Positions 24,627 through 34,432 are shown, counted from the stretch's first letter. The stretch: 64,000 nucleotides of DNA from Sphingomonas sp. TREG-RG-20F-R18-01 (GCF_022662475.1 NZ_JAKNQQ010000003.1:1-64000); one strand, 5' to 3'. The notes: generated by a model not told the origin, from the letters alone. Made by a program: numbers and translations.

Positions 24627-25256
24627 ATGGCATACGGGTTCCTCGACATCGCGATCACGCCGAGCGTCAAGGCGGCGCAGGAGGCGATGGGCAGCGACCG
24701 GATCTGGAGCGACTTCAAGGGGCACCGCGACTTCGACCGGTTCACGGAGAGCGAAGCCGCGTTCATCGCCGCGCGCGACAGCTTCTATCTGGCGAGCGTT
24801 TCGGAAACGGGCTGGCCCTATGTCCAGCATCGCGGCGGCCCGGCGGGTTTCCTCAAGGTGCTTGACGCGCGGACGCTGGCTTTCCCGGACTATCGCGGCA
24901 ACCGGCAGTACATCAGTCTGGGCAACGTCACCGCGGACGATCGTGCCGCGCTGATCCTGATGGATTATGCCGGCCGCCAGCGGCTCAAGATCTATGCGCA
25001 TGTCGCGGTCCTCGCGATCGACGCCGATCCCGCGCTCGCGGCGCAGCTGGCGATCCCGGGCTACCGGGCGGTCCCCGAACGCCTGTTCAAGCTCCGTCTG
25101 GAAACGTTCGACTGGAATTGCCCCCAGCACATCACGCCGCGCTTCACCGAAGCCGAGATTGCGCTAGCGGTGACTCCGCTACGCGACCGTATCGCCACGC
25201 TCGAAGCCGAGAACGCAACCCTGCGAGCGAAACTCGCCGCACGAGGAGATGAATGA
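24627..25256 (+). CDS. Pyridoxamine 5'-phosphate oxidase-like FMN-binding split-barrel protein
   Basis: A 209-residue protein. The split-barrel domain covers residues ~40-150 ([47 protein letters not shown] region, [11 protein letters not shown]). The last ~40 residues form a short coiled coil ([16 protein letters not shown]). It probably binds FMN or F420-like flavin; the substrate is unknown. The stop overlaps the start of the DUF1348 gene. Confidence 0.85.
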   Translation: MAYGFLDIAITPSVKAAQEAMGSDRIWSDFKGHRDFDRFTESEAAFIAARDSFYLASVSETGWPYVQHRGGPAGFLKVLDARTLAFPDYRGNRQYISLGNVTADDRAALILMDYAGRQRLKIYAHVAVLAIDADPALAAQLAIPGYRAVPERLFKLRLETFDWNCPQHITPRFTEAEIALAVTPLRDRIATLEAENATLRAKLAARGDE

Positions 25257-25726
25257 TGGACGCCGAACGCCCGCCGCTGCCACCCTTCACGCTGGACAGC
25301 GCAACGGAAAAAGTCCGTCTCGCCGAGGATGGCTGGAACGGCCGCGACCCGGCGCGGGTCGCGCTCGCCTATACGCCCGACAGCCAGTGGCGGAACCGCG
25401 CCGACTTCCTCCAGGGGCGCGACGCGATCGTCGCCTTCCTGACCCGTAAATGGGCGCGCGAGCACGAATACCGGCTGATCAAGGAATTGTGGGATTTCCG
25501 CGACAACCGGATCGCCGTCCGCTTCGCCTATGAATGGCATGACGACGGAGGCGACTGGTTCCGCTCCTATGGCAACGAGCTGTGGGAGTTCGACGCGCAT
25601 GGCCTGATGCAGCGCAGGATCGCCAGCATCAACGACGCGCCGATCACCGGAGCCGAGCGCCGGTATCGCTGGCCGCAGGGCCGTCGGCCGGACGATCATC
25701 CGGGGCTGAGCGACCTGGGGTTCTGA
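25253..25726 (+). CDS. DUF1348 (NTF2-like) protein
   Basis: A 157-residue protein of the DUF1348/SnoaL-like family. Signatures are [32 protein letters not shown] and [20 protein letters not shown]. It overlaps the PNPOx-like gene by 4 bases. The reaction of DUF1348 proteins is unknown. The operon as a whole looks like a small redox or detoxification unit. Confidence 0.9.
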   Translation: MMDAERPPLPPFTLDSATEKVRLAEDGWNGRDPARVALAYTPDSQWRNRADFLQGRDAIVAFLTRKWAREHEYRLIKELWDFRDNRIAVRFAYEWHDDGGDWFRSYGNELWEFDAHGLMQRRIASINDAPITGAERRYRWPQGRRPDDHPGLSDLGF

Positions 25727-26297
25727 CGGGTGGCGAGTCGCGGGGGAACGGAATACGGTCCGATCGGGCGCTGGACGTTCCCGGCCATGACGGGATCAGG
25801 GCACAGCTTGGGGTGCGCGGCCAGGAACGGGCCGATCCTTGGAACGACGGGCAACCGCGCGAGGGTTAGCGATGACCATAGCCCCAAGCGCCCCTCTAGC
25901 CCTGCGCCCGCTCCTAATACGCCTGTCCCGCTTCGAACGGATGCAGCTGGCGGGTCGACGGACGAGCAGGCGTATCTGCAAGCGATCCTCGAGCGCCGCG
26001 ATCCGCTGCGACACACTCGGCTGCCCGATCCGCAGATCGCGCGCCGCCGGGGCGCCCCTATGGAAACGCGGCAAAATTCCTCGCGCTGGACCAATATTCT
26101 AAGGTCAAGCGGTAGGTGGCCGCCATCGCTGTGCGCTCGGCCGGGGAGCGCGGAAGGATCATCAACCGCTCCGCGCACGCCGTGCGGTGCGAACAGCATG
26201 GGTTGTCGACGGAGATTCCCTCACTACGCCTGACCGTCTTGCGGCTGCAGCTGACGCTTGAACGTCCTCGAATGCTTTTACGCACCGCCGCTGAGCA
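25727..26297. other. Gene-poor stretch with decayed coding sequence
   Basis: No intact gene is supported in 571 bases. A LysR-type helix-turn-helix remnant is visible on the minus strand (25796-26100). The rest shows only unrelated short ORFs. Confidence 0.55.
25796..26100 (-). pseudogene. LysR-family regulator remnant
   Basis: On the minus strand, about residues 12-42 of a 92-codon ORF read RIGQPSVSQRIAALEDRLQI followed by RLLVRR. This is the second half of a LysR helix-turn-helix and its recognition helix. The sequence decays right after, where TEAG would be expected. The preceding helix appears only in another frame (EYWSSARNFAAFP). It is interpreted as a frameshifted, truncated LysR gene. 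Confidence 0.5.
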
Positions 26298-27167
26298 TCA
26301 GTTAGGGGGCGCGTCCCGGTTGGGGCGATCGCCCATCCGTTCGCCTAGGCGAACGGTCCGCTCGGGCTTCCAGGCTTGGTTGAACGTCATCGTACCTTGC
26401 CTGAACAGCATCACGACCGTCGACCCGAGCAGAAAACGGCCCATTTCCTCGCCCTGCCGGAGGACGATCTCCCGTTCGCCGTAAGTCCATTCGGACACCG
26501 CGCCACTGCGCCGCTGATTGACCACGCCATGCCAGACGGTTGCCATGCTGCCGACGATCGTCGCGCCGACCAGGACCATGACGAACGGACCATGATCCGG
26601 CGATTCAAAGACGCAGACAACGCGTTCGTTGCGGGCAAACAGGTTGGGGACGCCGCGGGCGGTGGTCGGGTTTACCGAAAACAGCGTTCCCGGCACGTAG
26701 ATCATGCGCGCGAGCGTGCCGTCGCATGGCATGTGCAGACGGTGATAGTCCTTGGGAGAAAGGTACAGGTTGGCGAAACTGCCGTGGCGGAACTGTGCGG
26801 CCAACGCGGCGTCACCCCCGACCAGATCCGTCGTGCTGAAGCGATGCCCCTTCGCCTGCAGGATCTGATCGTCGTCGATGGTGCCCAACTGGCTGATCGC
26901 GCCATCGACCGGAGAAACGAGATCGGCGACCGCGATCGGCCGCACGCCGGATTTGAGCGGTCGCGTGAAGAAGGCGTTGAAGCTCTTGTAGCTGCCCACG
27001 TCCGGGTTCGCGGCTTCCTGGATGTCGACGGCATATCGGCGAACGAACCAGCGGATGAGCCGGGTCGTCAGCAAACCTCCCTCCATGGCGGCGATCCGGC
27101 CAGCGACTTCCGTCAACTGCTGCTTGGGCAGCACGTGCTGGAACAATATCTTCAGGCGATCGGGCAT
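26298..27167 (-). CDS. psd: Phosphatidylserine decarboxylase (proenzyme)
   Basis: A 289-residue PSD proenzyme that makes phosphatidylethanolamine at the inner membrane. Visible signatures are FNAFFTRPLK, SPVDGAISQ, KDYHRLHMP and the self-cleavage motif LGST near residue 250, where the pyruvoyl group forms. ATG 27167 has GAGG just upstream; the open frame to 27248 adds no family sequence. The length is that of the short proteobacterial PSD type. Confidence 0.94.
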   Translation of the reverse strand: MPDRLKILFQHVLPKQQLTEVAGRIAAMEGGLLTTRLIRWFVRRYAVDIQEAANPDVGSYKSFNAFFTRPLKSGVRPIAVADLVSPVDGAISQLGTIDDDQILQAKGHRFSTTDLVGGDAALAAQFRHGSFANLYLSPKDYHRLHMPCDGTLARMIYVPGTLFSVNPTTARGVPNLFARNERVVCVFESPDHGPFVMVLVGATIVGSMATVWHGVVNQRRSGAVSEWTYGEREIVLRQGEEMGRFLLGSTVVMLFRQGTMTFNQAWKPERTVRLGERMGDRPNRDAPPN

Positions 27168-27315
27168 CGGAACCTCACAACGTCGACACCCCACCTCTAA
27201 CGGTCTGTGTCGGCAGGTCGACCGTCTCAATGCCGCAAGGCGCCCCAACGCACGACGAGACGAACAGGCCGTCTGTGTTAATTGGCCACGAACGGGTTCG
27301 CATTATCCATTGGTC

Positions 27316-27927
27316 ATGCGGTATCTTCTCATTCTTGCCAGCGTCCTCACCGCCACACCGGTCGATGCCGCATCCAGCAGTATACCGATGGTCGCGATCG
27401 GTCTGCCCTTCGAGCCAGAGTCCCCGACGCCCGTGGATCGGAACCACGTCCTCTACCACCATGTCGAGGTCGGTGACATCGAGGGGCTTCCCGCAACCGT
27501 GGGCAGTTCCAGCCTCAATTTCATTCGCGCGGCAAAGCGATCGAGCGTCAACGCGGCCTTGCGGGAGACGTTCGACCGCATGAACTTCCTGTCCCCTGCG
27601 CGGGGTACGGCGCATGTGCGGCTGCTCGTATCCTGGGAAGGCAGCACGACCCCATTCCACATCGGTGCGCATAATCGGGCCACGGCGACGCTGCGGTATC
27701 GGCTGGTCCGGATCGACACTGCACGGGTTCTGTTCGATCGCAGCATCACCACGTCCGTGGCGGGGGGCGGGGTTGACGCATCGATGCGCGACAATGGCAT
27801 CGTTCGCGCCGCCATCGCGACGAATTTCGCGTCTGCGGCAAACTGCATCGATCATGCCGCCTATGGCACGGCACCCAGCGATTGTGCGCTCATTCCGAAG
27901 TTCTCCGTTTCAGTCGTCCGACGCTGA
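27316..27927 (+). CDS. Secreted protein of unknown function
   Basis: A 203-residue protein with a signal peptide (RYLLILASVLTATPVDAA). The mature part has no motif I recognise. It shows repeated beta-like stretches (THVRLLVSWEG-type region, TATLRYRLVRID, VLFDRSITTSV) and two late cysteines (CIDHAAYGTAPSDC) that could form a disulfide. ATG 27316 is chosen because the signal peptide starts there. It stands alone between psd and the broken nitronate monooxygenase. Confidence 0.68.
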   Translation: MRYLLILASVLTATPVDAASSSIPMVAIGLPFEPESPTPVDRNHVLYHHVEVGDIEGLPATVGSSSLNFIRAAKRSSVNAALRETFDRMNFLSPARGTAHVRLLVSWEGSTTPFHIGAHNRATATLRYRLVRIDTARVLFDRSITTSVAGGGVDASMRDNGIVRAAIATNFASAANCIDHAAYGTAPSDCALIPKFSVSVVRR

Positions 27928-28111
27928 CCGTTCCTGCGGTCCTGGATCGCGCGCGGTTCGAACGGGAAGTTTCTGACGACGCTGGACGTCCATCCGATCG
28001 CGACCAGCGATACGCGATCGGTCTGCATCTGCTACGGGAGTGCGTTCCGGTTGCGACGCTGGGTCCGATATCGGATAGCGGCCGCGTGAACCGTCGTGCG
28101 GACTGTATGCC

Positions 28112-28692
28112 ATGGATCTGACAGAGCATCTCAAGCTGGCGGTGCCCTTGATACAGGCGCCAATGGCCGGCGTCGCCACCCCGGCGCTGGCGGCCGCCGT
28201 GTCGAATGCAGGCGGCATCGGCTCGCTCGGCGTCGGCGCGACCGATGCGGTCGACGCGCATGCAATGATCGTGAAGCTACGCAGCCGAACGGATCGGGCC
28301 TTTAACGTCAATCTGTTCGTTCATGGTGGCGCCAAGGCGGATCCGGCCCGCGAGGCGGCGTGGCTGGAACGCCTGGCACCGCTTTTCGCGGCGTTCGATG
28401 CGGTTCCGCCGACGAAGTTGCAGACGATCTATCGGAGCTTCAACGACGATCCAGCCATGCTGGCAATGCTTCTGGAAACGACGCCCCCCGCGATCAGCTT
28501 CCACTTCGGGCTGCCCTCCGCCGAGATCATCGCAAGGGGGCGGGTGGACGTCATACGGTCATGACCTGCTTGATCTCGGGTCGTCCAGTGCAGGCGCTTG
28601 CCAACCGCTTCACGGCGCTCGCCGGTCGAACTGGAACGCTGTCGAGCAGGACGTCGGCCGCTGTTGCCGGCCGCTCCCTGACCCAACGGTAG
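28112..28692 (+). pseudogene. Nitronate monooxygenase with internal deletion and frameshift
   Basis: The first 150 codons are a normal NMO/2-nitropropane dioxygenase N-terminus: PLIQAPMAG, SNAGGIGSLGVGA, NVNLFVHGG, PPAISFHFGLPS. The frame stops at 28564. From 28561, in another frame, comes LISGRPVQALANRFTAL, which is the usual C-terminal segment of this family. The ~170-residue middle with the catalytic His and the FMN phosphate site is missing. The gene is therefore an internally deleted remnant, not a short functional variant. Confidence 0.7.
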
Positions 28693-28718
28693 CGCGATGC
28701 GGTCCTAATTGTCGAAAC

Positions 28719-28734
28719 GATAGCGATCAATATC
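28719..28734. promoter_or_regulatory. Candidate TetR operator (GATA-N8-TATC), copy 1
   Basis: GATA, eight bases, TATC, 23 bases before the TetR start. The same spacing recurs at 29499-29514 before the TonB receptor. A tighter dyad, GCGAT/ATCGC, lies inside and around it (28723-28736). Confidence 0.45.
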
Positions 28735-28756
28735 GCGTTGCCGCGACGTTCCGATC

Positions 28757-29470
28757 ATGAGAAAGCCGGGGGTCGCGAGAGGCGGCAGGAGAGGTGTGTT
28801 GAGCAACCATCGCAAGCCGATGCAAGCGCGGTCGCGCAAGACGTACGAACTGTTGCTTGGCGCCGCGGAAACGCTGCTCGAGGAAGTTGGCGTCGAACGG
28901 ATTTCCAGCAACCTGATCGTCCAGCGCGCGAAGCTCACGTCCCCCGCCTTCTACCGCTATTTCGACGATAAATACGCCGTGATCGAAGCGCTGGCGGAAC
29001 GGTTGATGCAGCGCCAGAACGAAGCGCTCACCCGGTGGGTCGATCGCTATCGCGATGCGGGATACGACGTGCTGGTCGATCATATCGAGGATCTGGTCCG
29101 CGAAATGGACGCGATCACACGGCAGCAGCCAGGGGCGATCTGGATCATGCGGGCATTGCGCGCGGTGCCGAGCCTTGCCCACATCCGCCTCGCGTCGCAT
29201 CGCTTCGTCACCGATCTGATGACGGACGTGTACATGCCCTATCTGCCCGGCGTCTCGCGCGACCTGGTCCGCCGCCGGACACGACTCGCGGTAGAGATCG
29301 CCTATTCGGTCGATGAGATGCTCAAGGAAGATACTGACGTGCGCGACGAGGTCTTTGAAGATCTCACCTTTATTTTTCGCGCGCTCTATTATCACCCCGA
29401 TCTGGCACGGTCGCCGCCTGCCACGGCCGTCGCTGCGACGCCAGATAGTGCTGCACGGATCGATGCCTGA
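28757..29470 (+). CDS. TetR-family transcriptional regulator
   Basis: A 237-residue TetR protein, possibly starting slightly later at the ATG before QARSRKTYELLLGAAETL. The helix-turn-helix region is VGVERISSNLIVQRAKLTSP with AFYRYFDDKYAVIEALAERL. The ligand-binding part is long and helical. It sits 80 bases upstream of a TonB-dependent receptor on the same strand and probably controls it. Matching GATA-N8-TATC sites lie before both genes. Confidence 0.87.
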   Translation: MRKPGVARGGRRGVLSNHRKPMQARSRKTYELLLGAAETLLEEVGVERISSNLIVQRAKLTSPAFYRYFDDKYAVIEALAERLMQRQNEALTRWVDRYRDAGYDVLVDHIEDLVREMDAITRQQPGAIWIMRALRAVPSLAHIRLASHRFVTDLMTDVYMPYLPGVSRDLVRRRTRLAVEIAYSVDEMLKEDTDVRDEVFEDLTFIFRALYYHPDLARSPPATAVAATPDSAARIDA

Positions 29471-29498
29471 CCGACATTTTCCGACCTGTCATAAAAAC

Positions 29499-29514
29499 GA
29501 TATCAACTACTATC
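29499..29514. promoter_or_regulatory. Candidate TetR operator (GATA-N8-TATC), copy 2
   Basis: GATATCAACTACTATC, 36 bases before the receptor start, in an AT-rich promoter-like stretch. Confidence 0.45.
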
Positions 29515-29550
29515 ATATGCGCCGTCGACACGAATCTATCGGGGCGCACC

Positions 29551-32061
29551 ATGATCCATTCCTTCGTTCATCGATCGGCGCTCGTCGCCACCCTGCTTGC
29601 CGGCACGGCGTTCGCCGGGCCGGTTTTCGCACAGCAAAATGCTGCTGCCGGTCCGGCTGCGACCACGGCGGCCGAGCCCGACAAGACCGAGATCGCCGAT
29701 GGCGACGACATCGTCGTGACCGGGCGCGCGGGCACGTCACGCCAGCGCAAGGTCGAGACGAGCTACTCGATCTCGACGATCTCCGACCAGGACCTGCGCA
29801 TCCGCGCACCGATCGGCGTCGCCGAGGCGCTTAAGCAGGTACCCGGCTTCTACAGCGCACCGACTTCGGGCGAAGTTTCGGGCGGCGTGCGCGTGCGCGG
29901 CATCCCGAGCGACGGCTATCAGACCGTCGCGCTGCTCGAGGACGGGATCCCGATCCAGGGCGATCCCGGGCTCGGCTGGCTCAACGGTGACCAGTCGCTG
30001 CGGGTCGACCAGAGCGTCGAGCGGATCGAAGTGGTGCGCGGTGGCCCGTCGGCGATCTTCTATTCGAACGCGCCGGGCGCGGCGATCAACTTCATCACGC
30101 GCAAGGGCGGCGACACGCTCGAGGGTCTGGTGCGCTACGAAGCGGCAAGCTACAATTCGCACCGCGTGGACGGCTGGCTCGGTGGGCCGATCGGCGCGAC
30201 GGGGTGGCATTTCTTCACCGGCGGCTATTACCGCGTGTCGGACGGCCCGCACAATTCGGGCTTCCCGCAGGATCGCGGCGGCCAGATCCGCCTCAACCTG
30301 TCCAAGGAGTTCGAGCGCGGCGGGATCACGCTGGGCGTCAAGCGGATCGACGAGCGGGTCGGCTATTGGGGCGGCGGCATCTACCAGGCCAATGTCGACG
30401 GCACGCCCAGCAACGTCGTCGGTCTGGACAATAAGGTCGACAACGTCGTTGGCCCCGATGCGCGCTATTTCAATTTCCTGACGCCGAACGGCACGGTCAA
30501 GTTCGACGATGGCGTCGGCAGCAGCGTCAAGCTGACCCAGCTCAGCTTCCAGGCGCATTACGACCTTACCGACACGTTCAAGGTCGAGGAGAATGTCCGC
30601 TATCGCACGAGCTGGACGCAGCGTAACAGCATCACGCCGTACACGGTCGCCGCATCCGCCACCGCACTGCTGACGAGCACCTTCGGCAAGCCCAAGGCGG
30701 GGACCAGTTATGCCTTGGCCTATCGCGACAGCGGCGCGGCGTTCGACCTCGCCAACCAGAACGGCAATGGTCTGGCGCTGATCGACCTCGCGCGGACGCA
30801 CACCGTGCCGCTCGACGAGTTCATCACCGATACGCGGCTGGTCGGTAAGGTCGATTTGTTCGGCACGCACAATATTGCGTTCGGCGTCTATTACGCGCGC
30901 GAGCAGGAGGATTATAACGCGCTGAGCGCCGCCGTGCTGACCGACGTCGAGGCGCACGCCGAAGTGCTCGATGCCTATCTCGTCGATGCGAAGGGCAACA
31001 AGCTCTACAAGATCAGCGACAATGGCGTCATCCAATATGGCGCCGAATATGCCAATGCGAGCGGCAGCTCGGACAATATTGCCGCTTATGCCAGCGACGA
31101 GTGGCAGCTGACTCCCAAGTTCCGGCTCGAGGGCGGCGTGCGCTACGAGCAGATCAAGACGCGCGGGCAGGTGGAAGGGACCAAGAAGGTCAATCTTGGC
31201 CAGAGCCCGACCAGCGCCGATGACTCGGTCGGCGTCGGCACCGGCGTGTTCATGCCCTTCTCGCGCAAATACGATCACGTCGGCTGGACCGCTGCCGCCA
31301 ACTATCAGGTTCGTCCGTTCTTCGGCGTGTTCGCGCGTTATACCGACACGTTCCGTCTCCCGGCGGTGTCGAGCTTCATTACCAACGCCAATGCGGCCCC
31401 CGTCGTGCAGACGCTCAACATGCTGGAGGGCGGGGTGAAATATTCGCGCGGCAAGGTCGATCTCTACGCCACCGGTTTCCGAACGATCTACAACAGCTAT
31501 GCGATTAGCGATTACCAGAAGCTTGCGAGCGGCCTGCTGTCACCGGTCACGGTGTATGGCGACACCAAGACCACCGGTGCGGAAATCGAGGGGACCTGGC
31601 GGCCGACCAACTGGTTCGATCTCCACGCTTCCTGGACCTGGCAGGACAATCGGTTCAGCAAGTTCGTCTACACCAACAGCGCCGGTGTGCTGACCGACTA
31701 TTCGAACCACAAGGTCAACGGCGTTCCCGACAATACCATCCGCATCACCCCGGGCTTCACCTTCTTCGACCGCAAGGTGCGGTTGCAGTCGGACGTCAAC
31801 TATGTCGGCGCGCTCTATACCGACGTCGCCAATCAGATTCGGCTGCCGGCCTATTGGTCGGTCGATTTCGATGCGCAATTCCAGATCACGCCCAAGCTGC
31901 AATTCGGGCTGATCGTCGCCAACGTCACCAACGCGTTCGGGCTGGTCAACGGCAACCCGCGCGCCGGCACGATCGACAACAGCCAGGCCGGGCAGCCTGT
32001 CTACATCGGCAGCTCGCTCTATCAGCGCAACTATCGTGGATCGCTGACCTACCGCTTCTGA
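29551..32061 (+). CDS. TonB-dependent outer-membrane receptor
   Basis: An 836-residue TonB-dependent receptor. A signal peptide ends near VFAQ. A TonB-box-like DDIVVTG is at ~52-58. The plug domain follows (IGVAEALKQVPGFYSAPTSG, GGVRVRGIPSDGYQTVALLE, RIEVVRGGPSAIFYSNAPGA). The 22-strand barrel ends with the aromatic LTYRF. It imports a scarce ligand across the outer membrane using TonB energy. The ligand is unknown. The next gene encodes a PHP-like hydrolase and the upstream gene a TetR, so the unit may import and process one specific compound. Confidence 0.93.
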   Translation: MIHSFVHRSALVATLLAGTAFAGPVFAQQNAAAGPAATTAAEPDKTEIADGDDIVVTGRAGTSRQRKVETSYSISTISDQDLRIRAPIGVAEALKQVPGFYSAPTSGEVSGGVRVRGIPSDGYQTVALLEDGIPIQGDPGLGWLNGDQSLRVDQSVERIEVVRGGPSAIFYSNAPGAAINFITRKGGDTLEGLVRYEAASYNSHRVDGWLGGPIGATGWHFFTGGYYRVSDGPHNSGFPQDRGGQIRLNLSKEFERGGITLGVKRIDERVGYWGGGIYQANVDGTPSNVVGLDNKVDNVVGPDARYFNFLTPNGTVKFDDGVGSSVKLTQLSFQAHYDLTDTFKVEENVRYRTSWTQRNSITPYTVAASATALLTSTFGKPKAGTSYALAYRDSGAAFDLANQNGNGLALIDLARTHTVPLDEFITDTRLVGKVDLFGTHNIAFGVYYAREQEDYNALSAAVLTDVEAHAEVLDAYLVDAKGNKLYKISDNGVIQYGAEYANASGSSDNIAAYASDEWQLTPKFRLEGGVRYEQIKTRGQVEGTKKVNLGQSPTSADDSVGVGTGVFMPFSRKYDHVGWTAAANYQVRPFFGVFARYTDTFRLPAVSSFITNANAAPVVQTLNMLEGGVKYSRGKVDLYATGFRTIYNSYAISDYQKLASGLLSPVTVYGDTKTTGAEIEGTWRPTNWFDLHASWTWQDNRFSKFVYTNSAGVLTDYSNHKVNGVPDNTIRITPGFTFFDRKVRLQSDVNYVGALYTDVANQIRLPAYWSVDFDAQFQITPKLQFGLIVANVTNAFGLVNGNPRAGTIDNSQAGQPVYIGSSLYQRNYRGSLTYRF

Positions 32062-32070
32062 CCCTTTGAA

Positions 32071-32098
32071 GGGGCGCGGCGCATGGGCGCCGCGCCCC
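32071..32098. terminator. Strong GC hairpin after the TonB receptor gene
   Basis: GGGGCGCGGCGC (32071-32082) pairs perfectly with 32087-32098 across a 4-base loop, 10 bases after the receptor stop and before the next gene. It could be a terminator or a partial attenuator setting unequal expression. Confidence 0.62.
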
Positions 32099-32125
32099 GT
32101 CTTCCCCGATCGAAAGGACCTTGCC

Positions 32126-33289
32126 GTGCGCCTTCGTCTCGCAATTTTCGCGCTGGTTGCAGCGCAGACGCCCCTGCTTGCCGCGCCTGGCGACAGTCCA
32201 CGCATCCCGCCGGTCGCCAGCCTCAGCGACGGACAATGGCTCAAGGGCGACCTGCATCTGCACTCGCGTCACAGCAAGGATTCGACCAACAATCCCGAGG
32301 CGAAGATCATCAAGTTCGCCGAGGATACCGGCTTCGACTATCTCGGCATCACCGATCACGACAATCACGTGGCGGGCGACGTCGCGCACAACACGTGGAG
32401 CGACCCCGAGTTCAGGTCCAAATCGGTGATCCTGCTTTACGGCGCCGAATGGACGACCGAGCGGGGCCATGGCAACGTCTTCTCGGCCAAGCCGTATGAC
32501 CATCAGCGCCTGTTCGACGTGCGCGATGCGCGCGACGCGAAGATCCTGGCGGTCAAGCGGTCGCTGGGTATCCACCTCTCGGGTAACCACCCCGCCGGCA
32601 AGGATCACTTCGGCTTCAGTTTCGACATGCTCGATTCGCTCGAGGTGTGGAATTCGGCAATCTGGCCGAACAATGCCGCGGCGATCATGATCTGGGACGA
32701 CATGCTCAAATCGGGCCGCAAGCTGACCGGGCGCGGCGGTAGCGATTCGCATCACGGCACGCCCGATACGCCGGAGCAGAAGACGTCGCACACGGCCGAA
32801 CGCAACGCCAATTACGTCGGCACGCCGACCACCTGGGTATTCGCGAAAACGCGCGACGCCAAGGGTGTGGTCGACGCGCTGACCAACGGCCGCGTGTCGA
32901 TCAGCGCGAATCCGTACGATCCGCGCGTCGAACTGCGCGCCGATCTCGACGGCGATGGGCGAATGGACATGATGATGGGTGACGATGCGCGCCCGACCGG
33001 GAAGCCGGTTACGTTTCAGGTGCGGCTCGTCGGTGGCTGCGTGCCCGGCGCGGTATATCACGTCCGCGTGATCAAGAACGGCGACCCGTTCGGCGCCTAT
33101 GAAACCGATCCCGTCGGTAATGCCGTCAGCTTCATCGATACACCCTCCGCCAAAGGTCGCAGCTATTACCGGGTCGAGGTCGAAGGCCCGCAAGCCCCGT
33201 ATCCGCAAGTGCCGGTATCGACCGTGCTGAGCGGCAAGATGATCGCGCTTTCAAACCCGCTCTATTTCAACTTCGATCCCGATTTCTGA
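32126..33289 (+). CDS. Secreted CehA/McbA-type (PHP-fold) metallohydrolase
   Basis: A 387-residue protein with a signal peptide ending near LLAA. PHP-type metal motifs are KGDLHLHSRHSKD (two His in HLH), GITDHDNH, GNHPAG and GGSDSHHG. The family includes the carbaryl hydrolase CehA and phosphoesterase-like enzymes acting outside the cytoplasm. The start is GTG 32126 with GAAAGGA upstream. It lies behind a TonB receptor, so it may split the receptor's ligand or precursor. Confidence 0.82.
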   Translation: MRLRLAIFALVAAQTPLLAAPGDSPRIPPVASLSDGQWLKGDLHLHSRHSKDSTNNPEAKIIKFAEDTGFDYLGITDHDNHVAGDVAHNTWSDPEFRSKSVILLYGAEWTTERGHGNVFSAKPYDHQRLFDVRDARDAKILAVKRSLGIHLSGNHPAGKDHFGFSFDMLDSLEVWNSAIWPNNAAAIMIWDDMLKSGRKLTGRGGSDSHHGTPDTPEQKTSHTAERNANYVGTPTTWVFAKTRDAKGVVDALTNGRVSISANPYDPRVELRADLDGDGRMDMMMGDDARPTGKPVTFQVRLVGGCVPGAVYHVRVIKNGDPFGAYETDPVGNAVSFIDTPSAKGRSYYRVEVEGPQAPYPQVPVSTVLSGKMIALSNPLYFNFDPDF

Positions 33290-33334
33290 ACGTCAGCGGT
33301 CGGCCGGGGCGGGGCTGGACGCAGGGCGCTGCCG

Positions 33335-34432
33335 TCAACCGGGTCGCTCACCCGCGCGGAGGAAGGCGCCGATGTGATCGTTAAGGAACTTGGCATCGGC
33401 CAGGTTGCTGGCCGCGCCCGCGGTATGGCCCCAGAGCGAGGGGATCGGTAACAGCGTGACATGGGGCATGAACCCCGCTTCGTAGCGCGCATCGTCGACG
33501 GGAAAGTACAGGTCCGTCGCGCAGGGCATGTAGAGGACGGGCACCGCAATCGACCTCAGCGCGCGCTTGATGTCGCCGCCCATTCCCGGTGTCGCGCCGA
33601 TATCGTGTCCCTGCCACGTCCGCATCTGCAGGATCAGGTCGTTGGCATCGCCGCCGGGTACGAAGTCCTTGTACAGGCCCTCGAACACGCTGCGGTAGGT
33701 GGTGCCGGGGGCGGCCCCGGCGCGCCACAGTTCCTCGCGCCACCAGCCTTGTGAGAAGAGCCAGCCGGCCCAGATCGCCCCGAAGGTCTGCAGCCCGGCC
33801 TTGGGCGGCGTCTTGTAGTCGCCGCCGGCAAAAGCGGGATCATTCTGGATTGCCATGATCTGACTGTCGAGCCGTATGATGCCGTGCGGCCAGGCTTTCG
33901 CGGTCGCCGAGGTGACGACGATCCGGTCGGCGAAACCGGGGTGGCTCACGGCCCATTGAAACGCCTGTTCCCCGCCCATCGAAAAGCCGACGATTGCCCG
34001 CAGATGGTGGACGCCGAGCGCCCCGCCGAGCAGCCGATGCACCGCCTCGACGTTATCGCGAATGCTGGTGACCGGGAAGCGCGGGCCGTCGAACGGCGCG
34101 GGCGTATTGCTGGGGGAGGACGACTTGCCGTTGCCGAACAGTTCGGTCGCCACGAGGAAGTATTTTCGGGGATCCAGCGCCTTGTCCGGCCCGATCAGCC
34201 ATTCGTAGCCGTGCGAATCCGCCATATAGTGCGACGGCAGCAACACCGCATTGTCGCGTGCGGCGTTGAGCGTGCCATAGGTGGCGTACATCACCCTGGC
34301 CTCTGGCAGGACGGTTCCGTTCTCGAGCTTGAACTGCTTGATGACGAAGGCACGGCGGTCGCCGTCGGCGGCGAATGCGGGCGTCGCCAGCGACGTGATC
34401 AGGGCCAGCACCGCCACGATGAATCGAACCAT
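33335..34432 (-). CDS. Secreted alpha/beta-hydrolase of the homoserine O-acetyltransferase-like family
   Basis: A 365-residue protein with a signal peptide ending near AFAA. The MetX/HTA-like fold is recognised from LPEARVMYATYGTLN, the nucleophile elbow VGFSMGGEQA, Asp in PCATDLYFPVDDA and His in WGHTAG. True MetX enzymes are cytoplasmic, so an exported esterase or acyltransferase of related fold is more likely. It is convergent with the PHP-type hydrolase gene. No regulator is obvious. Confidence 0.82.
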   Translation of the reverse strand: MVRFIVAVLALITSLATPAFAADGDRRAFVIKQFKLENGTVLPEARVMYATYGTLNAARDNAVLLPSHYMADSHGYEWLIGPDKALDPRKYFLVATELFGNGKSSSPSNTPAPFDGPRFPVTSIRDNVEAVHRLLGGALGVHHLRAIVGFSMGGEQAFQWAVSHPGFADRIVVTSATAKAWPHGIIRLDSQIMAIQNDPAFAGGDYKTPPKAGLQTFGAIWAGWLFSQGWWREELWRAGAAPGTTYRSVFEGLYKDFVPGGDANDLILQMRTWQGHDIGATPGMGGDIKRALRSIAVPVLYMPCATDLYFPVDDARYEAGFMPHVTLLPIPSLWGHTAGAASNLADAKFLNDHIGAFLRAGERPG

